Notes under the pieces: generated by a model | Database searches by the model: none | The model's input: the letters and a program-made list of their open reading frames with translations, nothing else | What the model was told of the DNA's origin: nothing | Position numbers and translations under genes: made by a program | Source: Halorubrum salinum | GTDB taxonomy: Archaea > Halobacteriota > Halobacteria > Halobacteriales > Haloferacaceae | Reading direction: 5' to 3' | Length of the DNA: 64,000 nt | NCBI RefSeq assembly: GCF_024494575.1 | Contig: NZ_JANHDO010000002.1 | Span: 124,001 to 188,000, forward strand | Shown: piece after piece, positions 17,556-26,391 of the stretch | Layout: every line of letters begins with the position of its first letter | Position numbering within the stretch: the stretch's first letter is position 1

Positions 17556-20363
17556 TCACGTGGCGTCGTCGAGCCGCGCCTGCCACTCTTGGACCCGCGA
17601 GAGCAGCTCCACCGGCGCGGTCGACGCGACGTCGACCTCGCTCAGCTCCTCGATCACGGCCTCGGTCTCCGGATCGATCCCCCCGATGCCGTCTCCACCG
17701 TCTCCCGACTCGGCCGCGGCGGCGACCGCGCCACCCGCGGCCGTCTCGTCGCCCGGAACGGTCTCGTCGCTCGCCGTCTTCTCGCCGGTCACAGCCGTTC
17801 CGCTCTCCGCGTCGCCCGCCGACGGCGCATCGCTCTCCGCGCCGTCCCCGGCGAACGACCCGGACGAGAGGTCGAAGACGACCTGTTCGGTCTCCGCTGG
17901 ATCCCGGCTCCCGCCGTCGCCGCCTCCGCCTCTCGCCTCTATCGCCTTCTCCTCGCGGAGCCGGTCGAGCACCGCGTCGGCGCGCTCGACGACCGGGTCC
18001 GGTACTCCGGCCAGGTCCGCGACGTGGACCCCGTACGACCGGTTCGTCGGACCGTCGCGGACGGTGCGGAGGAACGTCACGTCGCCGTCGCGCTCGTCGA
18101 CGGCGACGTGCACGTTCGCGACGCGCGGGAGGTGGTCGGCCAGGGCCGTCAGCTCGTGATAATGAGTGGCAAAGAGGGTGCGGGCGCGGACCTCGTTGTG
18201 CAGGTACTCGGTCGCCGCCCACGCGATCGAGATCCCGTCGTAGGTGGCGGTGCCGCGGCCGACCTCGTCGAGGATAACCAGGGAGTCCTCGGTCGCCGAA
18301 TGGAGGATGTTCGACAGCTCCTGCATCTCGACCATGAACGTGGAGCGCCCCTGCGCCAGTTCGTCGAGCGCGCCGACCCGGGTGTAGATCCCGTCGACGA
18401 GCCCGACCTCGGCCGACCGCGCCGGGACGAACGACCCCGCCTGCGCGAGCAGTTGAATCAGCGCGGCCTGTCGCATGTACGTCGACTTCCCGCTCATGTT
18501 CGGCCCCGTGACGATGAGGAAGCCCCGGTCGGCGTCGAGCGCGAGGTCGTTCGGGACGAAGTCGGTCGTCCGCTCGACCACCGGATGCCGCCCGGCCTCG
18601 ACCGCGAGCCGGCGCTCGTCGGTCAGCTCGGGACGCGTCCAGTCGTTGCCGGCCGCGTGGGTCGCGAGCGAGGCGAGCGCGTCGAGTTCGGCGATCGCTC
18701 GCCCCGCGTCCTGCAGCAGTTCGCTGTCGTCGGCGACTCGCTCGCGGAGGGCCTCGAACAGCTCGTACTCCAGTTCGCCGCGGGCCTCTTCCAGCCGGAG
18801 CACCTCGCGTTCGCGCTCCTCCAGTTCGTCGGTGACGAACCGCTTCGAGTTCTTCAGCGTCTTGATCTCGCGGTAGTGCTCGGGGACCTGGTCGGCGACC
18901 GACTTGCCGACCTGGATGTAGTAGCCGTCCGTCTTGTTGCGGTCGACGGTGACGTGGCTGAGCCCGTACTGGTCTTTCTCCCGCTTTGCGAGCGTGTCGA
19001 GCCACTCTTTCGCCTCCTCGTGGCTCGCGATCAGCTCGTCGAGGTCGGCGTCGTACCCCTTCCGTATCAGCCCGCCCTGCGTCTTCGTCTTCGGCGGGTC
19101 GGCGGCGAGCGCGGCGGAAAGCTCCTCGCGCCACTCGGCCGCGCGGTCGCGGTCGATCCCGTCCAGGACGCTCGCGACCGGCGAGTCGGCGAGGTCGCCT
19201 CCGGAGACCGCGTCTGCGATCGCGGGGACTAACGCGAGGGTGTCCCTGACCGAGAGCAGTTCTCGCGCGCCCGCGCTCCCGCTCGTCGCCCGCGCGGCCA
19301 GCCGTTCGAGGTCGGCGGCGTCGCCGAGCGTCTCGCGGAGCCGGTCCCGCCCGAGCGCCGCGGACGCCAGCGACTCGACCGCGTCGAGCCGCCGCTCCAG
19401 CGTGGCGCGGTCGCGCCGCGGGCGCGTGAGCCACTCCCGTAGCAGCCGGCCGCCGGCCGCGGTGACCGTCTGGTCTATCGTCTCGAACAGGGTCCCCTCG
19501 TCGTCGCCGCGCATGGTCTCCGTGATCTCCAGGTTGCGCTGGGTGGTCGCGTCAAGCTCGACGTGGTCGTCGTCGCCGTAGGCGGTGAGCCGCGTCATCG
19601 ACGCCAGCACGCCCGCGCCGGTCTCCTCGACGTAGCCGAGCACCGCGCCCGCCGCCCGCAGAGCCAACTCGGAGTCTATCCCCACGCTGTCTGCGGTCTC
19701 GCGGCCGAACTGTTCGCGGACCGCGTGGGTCGCCCGGCCGGGCGCGAACGCCTCGGCGTCGAAAAGCGAGACGGACCCGGACAGCTCCTCGCGGACCGCG
19801 GCGAGCAGGTCGTCGTCGGTGCGGAGCCCGGGCCCGGGCAGCACCTCCGCGGGGTCGAACCGGTACAGCTCCGCCCGCAGGTCGCCCGCGTCGGCGACCT
19901 CGGTGACGAGGAACCGACCGGTGGTGACGTCTGCGAGCGCGAGTCCGTAGGGGCCCTCGGTGCTCCCGACCGCGTCACCGCCGCCGGCGTCGTCGCCCCC
20001 CACGACCGCCGCGAGGTACCGCGCGTCGTCGCCGGTCGTCTCCAAGATCGTGCCGGGCGTGACGACACGCGTGATCTCGCGGGCGTGGCCGTCGTCGGTC
20101 TCGTACTGATCGGCGACGGCGACGCGGTAGCCCCGCTCGACGAGCGCGCTCACGTACGGCGTCAGCTCCGAGAGCGGCACGCCCGCCATCGGGTACGACG
20201 AGCCGTGCGAGGACTTCTGTGAGACGGTCAAGTCGAGTTCGTCTGCGACCAGCTCCGCGTCGTCCGCGAAGAACTCGTAGAAGTCGCCACACTGCATCGC
20301 GAGGACGTCAGCGTCCGTCTCCGCCTTGAGATCGAGGAACTCCCCGACGATCCCCGTAGCCAT
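17556..20363 (-). CDS. mutS: DNA mismatch repair protein MutS
   Basis: 935 residues. The mismatch-recognition domain at the N-terminus carries the Phe-x-Glu motif (CGDFYEFF), followed by connector, lever/clamp (about 270-610) and ATPase domains with Walker A TGPNMSGKST, the ILDEVGRGT Walker B region and the THYHELTAL loop. The C-terminal 140 residues include an acidic, Ala/Gly-rich insertion before the dimerisation helix. It recognises mispairs and initiates repair; no mutL is adjacent, so this may be one of several haloarchaeal MutS1 paralogues. The start at ATG 20363 (MATGIVGEFLDLKAE) is where family similarity begins; the frame stays open upstream through a GC-rich tandem repeat that I regard as non-coding. 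Confidence 0.92.
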   Translation of the reverse strand: MATGIVGEFLDLKAETDADVLAMQCGDFYEFFADDAELVADELDLTVSQKSSHGSSYPMAGVPLSELTPYVSALVERGYRVAVADQYETDDGHAREITRVVTPGTILETTGDDARYLAAVVGGDDAGGGDAVGSTEGPYGLALADVTTGRFLVTEVADAGDLRAELYRFDPAEVLPGPGLRTDDDLLAAVREELSGSVSLFDAEAFAPGRATHAVREQFGRETADSVGIDSELALRAAGAVLGYVEETGAGVLASMTRLTAYGDDDHVELDATTQRNLEITETMRGDDEGTLFETIDQTVTAAGGRLLREWLTRPRRDRATLERRLDAVESLASAALGRDRLRETLGDAADLERLAARATSGSAGARELLSVRDTLALVPAIADAVSGGDLADSPVASVLDGIDRDRAAEWREELSAALAADPPKTKTQGGLIRKGYDADLDELIASHEEAKEWLDTLAKREKDQYGLSHVTVDRNKTDGYYIQVGKSVADQVPEHYREIKTLKNSKRFVTDELEEREREVLRLEEARGELEYELFEALRERVADDSELLQDAGRAIAELDALASLATHAAGNDWTRPELTDERRLAVEAGRHPVVERTTDFVPNDLALDADRGFLIVTGPNMSGKSTYMRQAALIQLLAQAGSFVPARSAEVGLVDGIYTRVGALDELAQGRSTFMVEMQELSNILHSATEDSLVILDEVGRGTATYDGISIAWAATEYLHNEVRARTLFATHYHELTALADHLPRVANVHVAVDERDGDVTFLRTVRDGPTNRSYGVHVADLAGVPDPVVERADAVLDRLREEKAIEARGGGGDGGSRDPAETEQVVFDLSSGSFAGDGAESDAPSAGDAESGTAVTGEKTASDETVPGDETAAGGAVAAAAESGDGGDGIGGIDPETEAVIEELSEVDVASTAPVELLSRVQEWQARLDDAT

Positions 20364-20440
20364 ACAGCGTACTCCCGCCGTGGGCGGGTAAAACCCTGCG
20401 GGTGGCGGGCGACTCGGCGGTCGACCCCGCGCTGTCCCGC

Positions 20441-20548
20441 CGCCTCGCCGACCTCCCGTCCCGCCTCGCCGACCTCCCGTCCCGCCTCGCCGACCCCCCC
20501 GCTCCGCCTCGCCGACCCCCCCGCTCCGCCTCGCCGATCCCCCGCCCC
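20441..20548. repeat. Tandem repeat of 21-22 bp units upstream of mutS
   Basis: Five head-to-tail copies begin at 20441, 20462, 20483, 20505 and 20527, each starting CGCCTCGCCGA. The first two are identical 21-mers ending CCTCCCGTCC; copies three and four are identical 22-mers ending CCCCCCCGCTC; the fifth is degenerate. The array lies between the mutS start and the end of the next gene. Confidence 0.85.
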
Positions 20549-20580
20549 GCCGCGGCGTCACTCGGCGTTTCGTCGCGCGA

Positions 20581-21135
20581 TCACCCGATCCGGTTCCGTC
20601 TCGTCACCGTCCGGTGGACGGCCCCGGAGATACCGAACAGCGCCGCGAACAGCCCCGCGTACGCGTAGCCGGACAGCCACGCGAACGGGACGGTCCCGAT
20701 CCACGCCGCGCCGGCCAACAGTCCGCAGACGACTCCGAGCCCGAGGTAGTACTCGCCCCAGAGGATCTCGTTTTGCCCGACGATCTCGAGGTACACGTCC
20801 AGGTCGCGTCCCTCGTCGGTGAGCGAGGCGAGCCCCCTGTCCGGCTCGTACTCGATGAACCCGCTTTTCGCCAGCTTCGGGAGGTGGGACTGATGGAGCG
20901 CGGTGTACACGCGCTTGCGCTGTTTGTACGTCACCGCCGGGACCTCGACCTCGTTTTCCCACGCGGCGATCTGTTCGGCGATATCTCTGACTCGCGCTTC
21001 GGCGTCGACCTGCTTCAGATACCGGATCGTGTGCCGACGCCGCCGATTGCTCAGCGCCGAGAACACCTCGTCGCGCGAGGGCTCCCCGCTCTCGTTTACC
21101 GGAGGCTTCTCTATAATTGTGTGTTGTGATGTCAT
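20581..21135 (-). CDS. Membrane-linked winged-helix protein (DUF7344-like)
   Basis: 184 residues. The N-terminal two thirds form a winged helix of the haloarchaeal DUF7344 type: VFSALSNRRRRHTIRYL, then RVYTALHQSHLPKLAKSGFIEY and a wing. Two hydrophobic segments follow (about 130-178), so the DNA-binding domain is predicted to be tethered to the membrane. A regulator is likely (inference). The start at ATG 21135 (MTSQHTIIEKP) follows an AT-rich promoter region with a TATA-like GTTATATG near 21170-21178. A paralogue lies at 22287-22814, and a surface-protein locus begins 2.2 kb further on. Confidence 0.75.
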   Translation of the reverse strand: MTSQHTIIEKPPVNESGEPSRDEVFSALSNRRRRHTIRYLKQVDAEARVRDIAEQIAAWENEVEVPAVTYKQRKRVYTALHQSHLPKLAKSGFIEYEPDRGLASLTDEGRDLDVYLEIVGQNEILWGEYYLGLGVVCGLLAGAAWIGTVPFAWLSGYAYAGLFAALFGISGAVHRTVTRRNRIG

Positions 21136-21391
21136 AGCTCTGGCACAGTATCTCACAAAGATATTTCCTTCATATAACATATCACTTTCCCTTACAGAGA
21201 TATATCTGACAAAACCGTGTTTAGTGCTATCATGTGCCTATAAAACGGATGTATCGGAACTGTGTGTAGTATCTCCATATCATTCGACAGCACCGACTCA
21301 CTTCTACGGAGGCGCGTCCGACGGCCGCCGCGACGACCGTTCCCGCGGTAGGCTGCCCATACATACGACCGCGTGTCGCCTCCCTCTCTGT

Positions 21392-22249
21392 ATGACTGCC
21401 TCACACACTATTGGCCGTCTTCGACGCCCCGAGTACACCGGTGAGAACCGCTGTGTCCCGTGTACGATCGTCAATCTCGGCATCGCCGCGACGCTCGCCG
21501 CCGTGATCGCCGTCGCGGTCGGCCCCTCGCTCGGGCCGGCGCTCGCCGCGGTCGTCCTCGTCGGATCGCTCGTCGCGATCTGGCTCCGCGGCTACCTCGT
21601 CCCGGGGACGCCGGAACTCACGAAGCGCTACCTCCCGTCGTGGGCGCTCGCGTTGTTCGGGAAAGACTCCGACCGGCACGCCGAATCGGCCGCCGTCCCC
21701 GACGGCTTCGATCCCGAAGCGTATCTCCTGTCCGCGGGCGTCCTCGCGGAGACGGCGGACGGGAACGACTTCGCGTTCGCGCCGGAGTTCGCCGACGCGT
21801 GGCGGGACGCCCTCGACCGAGAGGGCGCGGTCGCCGCGGCGCGCGCGGACGCCGACCTCGCGGCGCTGTCGACGCTCACCGGGCTCGACGAGGCGACGCT
21901 GTCGCTCGACTGGCACGGCGCGTCCGGCGTCGCCTTCGCAGACGGTTCCGTGATCGGTCGCTGGGAGTCCCGACCCGCGTTCCGCGCGGACGTCGCCGCC
22001 GACCGCGTGCTCGCGGCGAGCCGAGACGACTGGGCCGCCCTCCCGCTCGGGGCGCGCAGCGCGGCTCTCGGCGCGCTCCGACTGTTCGTCGACGAGTGTC
22101 CCGCCTGCGCGGGTGACGTGGCGCTCGAAGAGCGCGTCGTCGAGTCCTGTTGTACCTCCCGTGACGTCGTCGCCGCCCGCTGTCGCGGCTGTGACGCGCG
22201 GCTGTTCGAGATGGACCTCCCCGAGTCGATCGCGGTCGAACGCGACTGA
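21392..22249 (+). CDS. Conserved haloarchaeal membrane protein with zinc-binding cysteines
   Basis: 285 residues; function not recognised. A CVPC pair (residues 21 and 24) precedes two hydrophobic segments (about 27-66). A soluble alpha/beta region follows and ends in a probable zinc ribbon (CPAC at about 236, a CC pair, and CRGC near 268). The start at ATG 21392 (MTASHTIGRLRR) is chosen because everything upstream in the open frame lacks haloarchaeal codon bias and contains likely promoter sequence (CATACATA about 30 bases upstream). It sits between two DUF7344-like regulator genes on the opposite strand, with no operon partner. Confidence 0.6.
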   Translation: MTASHTIGRLRRPEYTGENRCVPCTIVNLGIAATLAAVIAVAVGPSLGPALAAVVLVGSLVAIWLRGYLVPGTPELTKRYLPSWALALFGKDSDRHAESAAVPDGFDPEAYLLSAGVLAETADGNDFAFAPEFADAWRDALDREGAVAAARADADLAALSTLTGLDEATLSLDWHGASGVAFADGSVIGRWESRPAFRADVAADRVLAASRDDWAALPLGARSAALGALRLFVDECPACAGDVALEERVVESCCTSRDVVAARCRGCDARLFEMDLPESIAVERD

Positions 22250-22286
22250 CGGCCGGCGTCGCCTCCCGCGCCCCCGGCGAGCGTCT

Positions 22287-22814
22287 TCACCGCCGGAGGT
22301 GACGAACCACGGAGAACCGGTTGATCCACAGTTGATACGCGCTGGCGGCGGCGAACAGCCCGAGCGCGAGGCTCGTCCAGAGCATCGGGTCGACCGCGGA
22401 CACGCCGGGGGCGTCGAGGTGCGCGGCGAGCACGACGAGCAGGGAGCCGGTGCCGAGCGCGCGGTACAGCTCCGACCACGTCACGCCGCCGCGCGCGACG
22501 ATCTCGGTGTAGAGCCCCACGTCTCGCGCGTGTCGCGAGAGTTCTATCGTCTGCGTCTCGCGGTCGTACTCGATCACGCCGAGCGCCTCCAGCTTCGGGA
22601 GGTGCGTCTGAACGAGCGAGGTGTAGACGCTCTCGCGACACCGCGTCGGCGGGGGCGTCTCGCCGGTCTCTCGGCCGGCGACGAGCGTCGACAGCTCGTG
22701 GACGGTCACTACCCCGCCGACGTCGGTGAGCTGTTCGAGCGCGCGGCGGCGGCGCTCGTTCGCGAGGATGGCGTACACCTGTTCGGCCGGGAGGACGTCG
22801 CGTCTGAATTTCAT
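22287..22814 (-). CDS. Membrane-linked winged-helix protein (DUF7344-like paralogue)
   Basis: 175 residues, the same architecture as the protein at 20581-21135: winged helix (YAILANERRRRALEQL; SVYTSLVQTHLPKLEALGVIEYD; a basic wing) followed by two C-terminal hydrophobic segments (about 118-162). Probably a membrane-associated transcription regulator. The ATG at 22814 is the natural family start. The upstream region shared with the divergent surface-protein locus is 549 bases, so a regulatory link to that locus is plausible but unproven. Confidence 0.75.
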   Translation of the reverse strand: MKFRRDVLPAEQVYAILANERRRRALEQLTDVGGVVTVHELSTLVAGRETGETPPPTRCRESVYTSLVQTHLPKLEALGVIEYDRETQTIELSRHARDVGLYTEIVARGGVTWSELYRALGTGSLLVVLAAHLDAPGVSAVDPMLWTSLALGLFAAASAYQLWINRFSVVRHLRR

Positions 22815-23363
22815 GGTGAGGGTGGGTCCGGGCCCGCGGCGGCGGTGCCCGACTGGTACGTCTTCCCGTGCGCGAGATAGGGGCATATGTATGGTCTCGC
22901 TACCCGCCCATCGAGCGCGGCGCGGCGTCTCCCAGTTCCCGTCTCGACCGCCGTTTGACGGCGATACCGGCGGACTCCGGCGGGGACGGCGCGGTCTCCC
23001 GCCCGAGTGGCGCGGCGGGACGACTCGACGCGCCGCTCGCCCGGCAGTCGGTTCGTACCGCTTCGGCGAGTACGAGTATGGCCTTCGTTCCGCATTCCCG
23101 GCCGCGAGTACGGTCTCCCTGCGGCTCCGATCCCCGCGAGTAGGCACGCCGGACCGTCGGTCGAAGGCGTCGTGTGACCGCATCGAAGGGTTCGTTTGAC
23201 GCGATCGAACGGACGATTCGATTCGTCGCTTGAGGCGTTCTACTCGTCGAATTCCTCGTTTGACTGTGACATGGCTGCGCGTAACTAGGTAGCTATCCCC
23301 TAGAGGGGGTAGTAACCGACTTCCGCTGGCCGAGCGCGGAACGGGCGTGAGTCGGGTGATACC
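22815..23363. other. 549-base divergent intergenic region upstream of the surface-protein locus
   Basis: No convincing gene on either strand; the open frames here have no family match and atypical composition. It holds a TATA-like CATATGTATGG at 22883-22893 facing the winged-helix gene. It also holds two imperfect copies of a TGAC-x-GC-ATCGAA element (about 23172-23188 and 23197-23213), further TCGTTTGA-like elements up to 23270, and an inverted repeat at 23293-23312. These are candidate regulatory sites for the rightward locus. Confidence 0.55.
23293..23312. promoter_or_regulatory. Inverted repeat CTATCCCC/GGGGGTAG upstream of the first TasA-like gene
   Basis: Eight-base arms (seven of eight pair) separated by TAGA, ending 51 bases before the ATG at 23364. 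An overlapping CTAGG...CCTAG pair begins at 23285. C-run/G-run hairpins also precede the second and third genes of the locus. It may be an operator or an RNA structure. Confidence 0.5.
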
Positions 23364-24863
23364 ATGAAACCGGACACCAACGACACGATCGGACTCTCGC
23401 GGCGCAAGCTGCTCGCCGGCCTCGGCGCGGTCGGCGTGGCCTCCGCGGGCGCGGGACTGGGAACCACGGCGTACTTCAACGACACGGAGACGTTCGAGGG
23501 TAACACGCTCACCGCGGGCGAACTCGATTTGAAGCTCGACTACAAGTCGACGTACCTCGGCGGCCCCGGCCGTCTGGACGACGTCGTCGACATGGGCTAC
23601 CCGGACGCCGAAGACCTCGGCGACGGCCGGTACCTGCTCGACCAGACCCCGAGCCCCGCGGACATGCAGGCGTGGGAAGACCTCGTCATGGAGGACGACT
23701 TCGACTTCTGTTCGCCCGAGGCGGACGAGTACCTCGTCAACGGCGAGGGAATTCCGGTGTTCACGCTCGACGACGTGAAGCCCGGCGACTCCGGCGAAGT
23801 GACGATCAGCCTCCACATCTGTGACAACCCCGCGTACCTCTACCTCGCGGGCGAGATCACGGAGAACGCGGAGAACGGGCAAAGCGAGCCAGAGTCGGCG
23901 GTCGACGAGACCGGCGGCGACCCCGGCGAGGGCATGGGCGAGCTCGCGGACGCGATCGAGGTCTGCGTCTGGTACGACGAGGACTGCGACAACGTGTACG
24001 AGCCCACCGGCACGGGCCAGCAACAGGAACTGGAGGTCGCCCTCGTCAGCGACGTCTCCGGATCCATGGACGGCTCGATCGACGACCTCCAGGCCGCCGC
24101 GAACGGGTTCGTCGACAACCTCTCCGCACCGGACGAGGCCGCCGCGATCTCGTTCAACAGCTCCGCGTCGCTCGACCAGGAGCTGACCACGAACTACCAG
24201 GCCGTCAAGGACGCCATCAACGCCTACAGCGACGGTGGCGGCACGAGCATCGATCAGGGAATCAACGTGGGTGCGGACGAACTCCTCAACGGGAGCAACG
24301 CCACTCCCGGCGCGTCGAAGGTGATGATCCTGCTGAGCGACGGGAACTCCAGCGCCACTGCCGCGAACAACGCGGCGGACGCCGCGAAGAACGCGGGCAT
24401 CCGCATCTTCACGATCGCGCTCGGGAGCGCGAACACCTCGCTGCTCCAGAGCCTCGCGAGTTCGCCGGACGACGCCTTCGTCGCACCCGACCCGGCCGAC
24501 CTCGACACCGTCTACGCCGAGATCGCGCAGATCGTCTTGGCGGGCGAACAGAAGATCGCCTCGGGCACGATGAGCGAGGTCTTCGGACAGCTGTCCGAGG
24601 GCGTCGCGCTCGACGGCAACCGCCAGGACGAGGGTCGCCAGCCGTACCCCGGCGCGACCACTCAGTGCATCGGCTTCGAGTGGACGCTCCCGGCGGAGGT
24701 CGGCAACGAGATCCAGACCGACTCCGTGGCCTTCGACCTCGCCGTCTACGCCGAGCAGTCGCGGCACAACGACAACCCGCAGGTGGCGTTCAACGGGACG
24801 GAGGCGAACAGCACCAGCCCCGGCCCCGCCCCCAACGGCACCGGCAACGTGAGCTCGAACTAG
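23364..24863 (+). CDS. TasA/camelysin-like surface protein with inserted vWA domain (copy A)
   Basis: 499 residues. Signal region: twin Arg (SRRK, 13-14), hydrophobic AGLGAVGVASAGAG, then AYFNDTETFEGNTLTAGELDL, closely resembling the SipW-cleaved signal of Bacillus TasA/camelysin; predicted cleavage is after GTTA. The TasA-like strands include DVKPGDSGEVTISLHICDNP. A vWA domain (about 222-393) is inserted after WYDEDCDNVY, with MIDAS residues Asp230, Ser232, Ser234, Thr294 and Asp326. The TasA-like fold then resumes (GTMSEVFGQLSEGVALDGN, ECVW/CIGFEW-type strands, AEQSRHN). The Asn/Ser/Thr-rich tail has several N-glycosylation sequons and no membrane anchor. Likely an exported, self-assembling or adhesive subunit with metal-dependent ligand binding (inference). 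Residues 19-46 are encoded by DNA identical to copy C. Confidence 0.85.
   Translation: MKPDTNDTIGLSRRKLLAGLGAVGVASAGAGLGTTAYFNDTETFEGNTLTAGELDLKLDYKSTYLGGPGRLDDVVDMGYPDAEDLGDGRYLLDQTPSPADMQAWEDLVMEDDFDFCSPEADEYLVNGEGIPVFTLDDVKPGDSGEVTISLHICDNPAYLYLAGEITENAENGQSEPESAVDETGGDPGEGMGELADAIEVCVWYDEDCDNVYEPTGTGQQQELEVALVSDVSGSMDGSIDDLQAAANGFVDNLSAPDEAAAISFNSSASLDQELTTNYQAVKDAINAYSDGGGTSIDQGINVGADELLNGSNATPGASKVMILLSDGNSSATAANNAADAAKNAGIRIFTIALGSANTSLLQSLASSPDDAFVAPDPADLDTVYAEIAQIVLAGEQKIASGTMSEVFGQLSEGVALDGNRQDEGRQPYPGATTQCIGFEWTLPAEVGNEIQTDSVAFDLAVYAEQSRHNDNPQVAFNGTEANSTSPGPAPNGTGNVSSN
23418..23499 (+). repeat. 82-bp direct repeat (copy 1) in the signal region of gene A
   Basis: Identical base for base to 26497-26578, including every third codon position. 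It encodes the signal hydrophobic core through the YFNDTETFE segment. Confidence 0.95.
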
Positions 24864-24941
24864 CTCTTTGGAGCTGTCCAACCACCCCGAACGATCACCT
24901 CGTTCGGTTCCCCGTTCGGCACCCGACGTGGGCGGCCGACG

Positions 24942-24980
24942 CGGCGGTTCGCGACCGCCGGCGGGACTCCCCATTGGGGA
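24942..24980 (+). promoter_or_regulatory. Double hairpin leader immediately upstream of gene B
   Basis: First stem: CGGCGGT / ACCGCCG (24942-24948 with 24954-24960, loop TCGCG). Second stem: TCCCC / GGGGA (24968-24972 with 24976-24980, loop ATT), ending nine bases before the ATG at 24990. The same two-stem layout precedes gene C. It may control translation or mRNA processing. Confidence 0.55.
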
Positions 24981-24989
24981 TGATACACA

Positions 24990-26321
24990 ATGAACGACGA
25001 CACAATCGGACTCTCGCGGCGCAAGATGCTGGTCGGACTCGGGGCTGTCGGCGTGGCCTCCGCGGGCGCGGGACTGGGAACCACGGCGTACTTCAACGAC
25101 ACCGAGTCGTTCGAGGACAACACGCTGACCGCCGGCGAACTCGACCTGTTCGTCCACGTCGACTACTCGGAAGATCAGGGTAGCTACGCGCAGTACTCTA
25201 CCCCCTCCGGAACGTTCATCGACGGCAACGTCGTGGGCGGCGGCGACGGCGAACCCCTCAGCATCCAGGTCTCCGACCTGAAGCCCGGCGACTCCGGCGA
25301 GGGCGAGTTCTGCTTCTCGATCGTCGACAACCCCGCGTACATGTGGATGTGCGGCGAGCTGACCGCGAACGACGAGAACGGCCAGACTGAGCCCGAGTCC
25401 GACGACGACGAGACCGGTGGCGACCCCGGCGAGGGCGCGGGCGAGATCGCCGACGCGATGCAGGTGACCGTCTCGTACTGTACCGACGACGGCGACGGCG
25501 GAAACGTGGTCGGCGACGAGATCATCTCCGGCTCGCTAGCGGAGGTCATGCTCGCGCTGCAGGCCGGCGTCCCGCTGTCCGGCGACGGCGACGGCGGCGC
25601 GCCGCTCGCGAACCGCCCCGCGTTCGAGGGCGTCACCGAACCGTTCGTGGACGATGTACCGAACATCGCAGAGCAGTGCGTCTGCTTCGAGTGGGAGGTC
25701 CCGGTCGAGGTCGGCAACGAGATCCAGACGGACTCCGTGACGTTCGACTTCGAGTTCTACGCGGTCCAGGCCCGCCACAACGACGGGACCCACAACCCCT
25801 GCGTGGACGAGACCGTCGTCACCGCGTACGACAACGACTGGAAGGGCCAGACTCTGGGGAACCCCACCGAGGGTAACGTCTACACCAGCGTCTCGTTCGG
25901 CCAGAATCAGACCGTTCTGAGCTTCGCGTTCGACGACGACGGCGACGGCGTGGACTTCCTCGACACCGCGGACTACTCCAGCACGAATCTCCCCGTGGCG
26001 GTCGACGCGGACGCGGACGGCACGCACGACTGGCAGCTCATCTGGCAGCCCAACGCCGGCTTCCCGGACGCTCCGTTCGGATACGTCGAGAACAACGGCG
26101 GAAGCTACGGCGCTGCTCAGTCGCTCCCGGCCGGCTTCTCGGCGGCGAAGGTCGGGAACACGATCGTATTCGGGGTCCCGAACAGCGAGATATCCTCGAC
26201 GTTCCGGCTGCTCGGATACGGCAGCACGGGCGGCGAGGGGCCGGTCGCGAAGGTCAACGACGACCCCTCGTTGGGCCCGGACTTCTACAACAGCGCTAAC
26301 GCGGTCGAGTTCAGCGACTGA
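24990..26321 (+). CDS. TasA/camelysin-like surface protein with extra C-terminal domain (copy B)
   Basis: 443 residues. It has the same Tat-plus-SipW-like signal region as copy A (SRRK, GTTA before YFNDTESFEDNTLTAGELDL) and the same TasA-like core (DLKPGDSGEGEFCFSIVDNP; FEWEVPVEVGNEIQTDSVTF; VQARHNDG). It lacks the vWA domain: between the strand ending VSYCTDD and the SGSLAEVMLALQAGVPLSG strand there is only a short acidic loop, so this gene shows the uninterrupted fold. Residues about 270-443 form an additional all-beta domain rich in Asp, Asn and aromatic residues that I do not recognise. No membrane anchor. Probably the plain structural subunit, with a distinct C-terminal cap or ligand-binding module (inference). 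Confidence 0.82.
   Translation: MNDDTIGLSRRKMLVGLGAVGVASAGAGLGTTAYFNDTESFEDNTLTAGELDLFVHVDYSEDQGSYAQYSTPSGTFIDGNVVGGGDGEPLSIQVSDLKPGDSGEGEFCFSIVDNPAYMWMCGELTANDENGQTEPESDDDETGGDPGEGAGEIADAMQVTVSYCTDDGDGGNVVGDEIISGSLAEVMLALQAGVPLSGDGDGGAPLANRPAFEGVTEPFVDDVPNIAEQCVCFEWEVPVEVGNEIQTDSVTFDFEFYAVQARHNDGTHNPCVDETVVTAYDNDWKGQTLGNPTEGNVYTSVSFGQNQTVLSFAFDDDGDGVDFLDTADYSSTNLPVAVDADADGTHDWQLIWQPNAGFPDAPFGYVENNGGSYGAAQSLPAGFSAAKVGNTIVFGVPNSEISSTFRLLGYGSTGGEGPVAKVNDDPSLGPDFYNSANAVEFSD
25047..25102 (+). repeat. 56-bp segment shared with the 82-bp repeats of genes A and C
   Basis: Identical to the central 56 bases of the two 82-bp repeats (within the signal region); the flanks have diverged. Confidence 0.9.
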
Positions 26322-26391
26322 CGCGCTGACGACCCCGCCGCTTCGGGCGGCGTGACCGCCTCCCACCCCGGACCCGCGCGGACGGCCGGGA

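Noticed and set aside
20364-20561. N-terminal extension of MutS through the tandem repeat
   Set aside because: The frame is open only because of GC-rich repeats; the product would be Arg/Gly repeats and family similarity begins at ATG 20363.
20903-21391. Upstream part of the open frame leading into the 21392-22249 gene
   Set aside because: It is antisense to the winged-helix gene and then crosses an AT-rich promoter region; codon bias starts at 21392.
24862-24875. AGCTC-TTTG-GAGCT hairpin at the stop codon of gene A as a terminator
   Set aside because: No T tract follows and genes B onward continue in the same direction; more likely a processing or stability element, too short to call.
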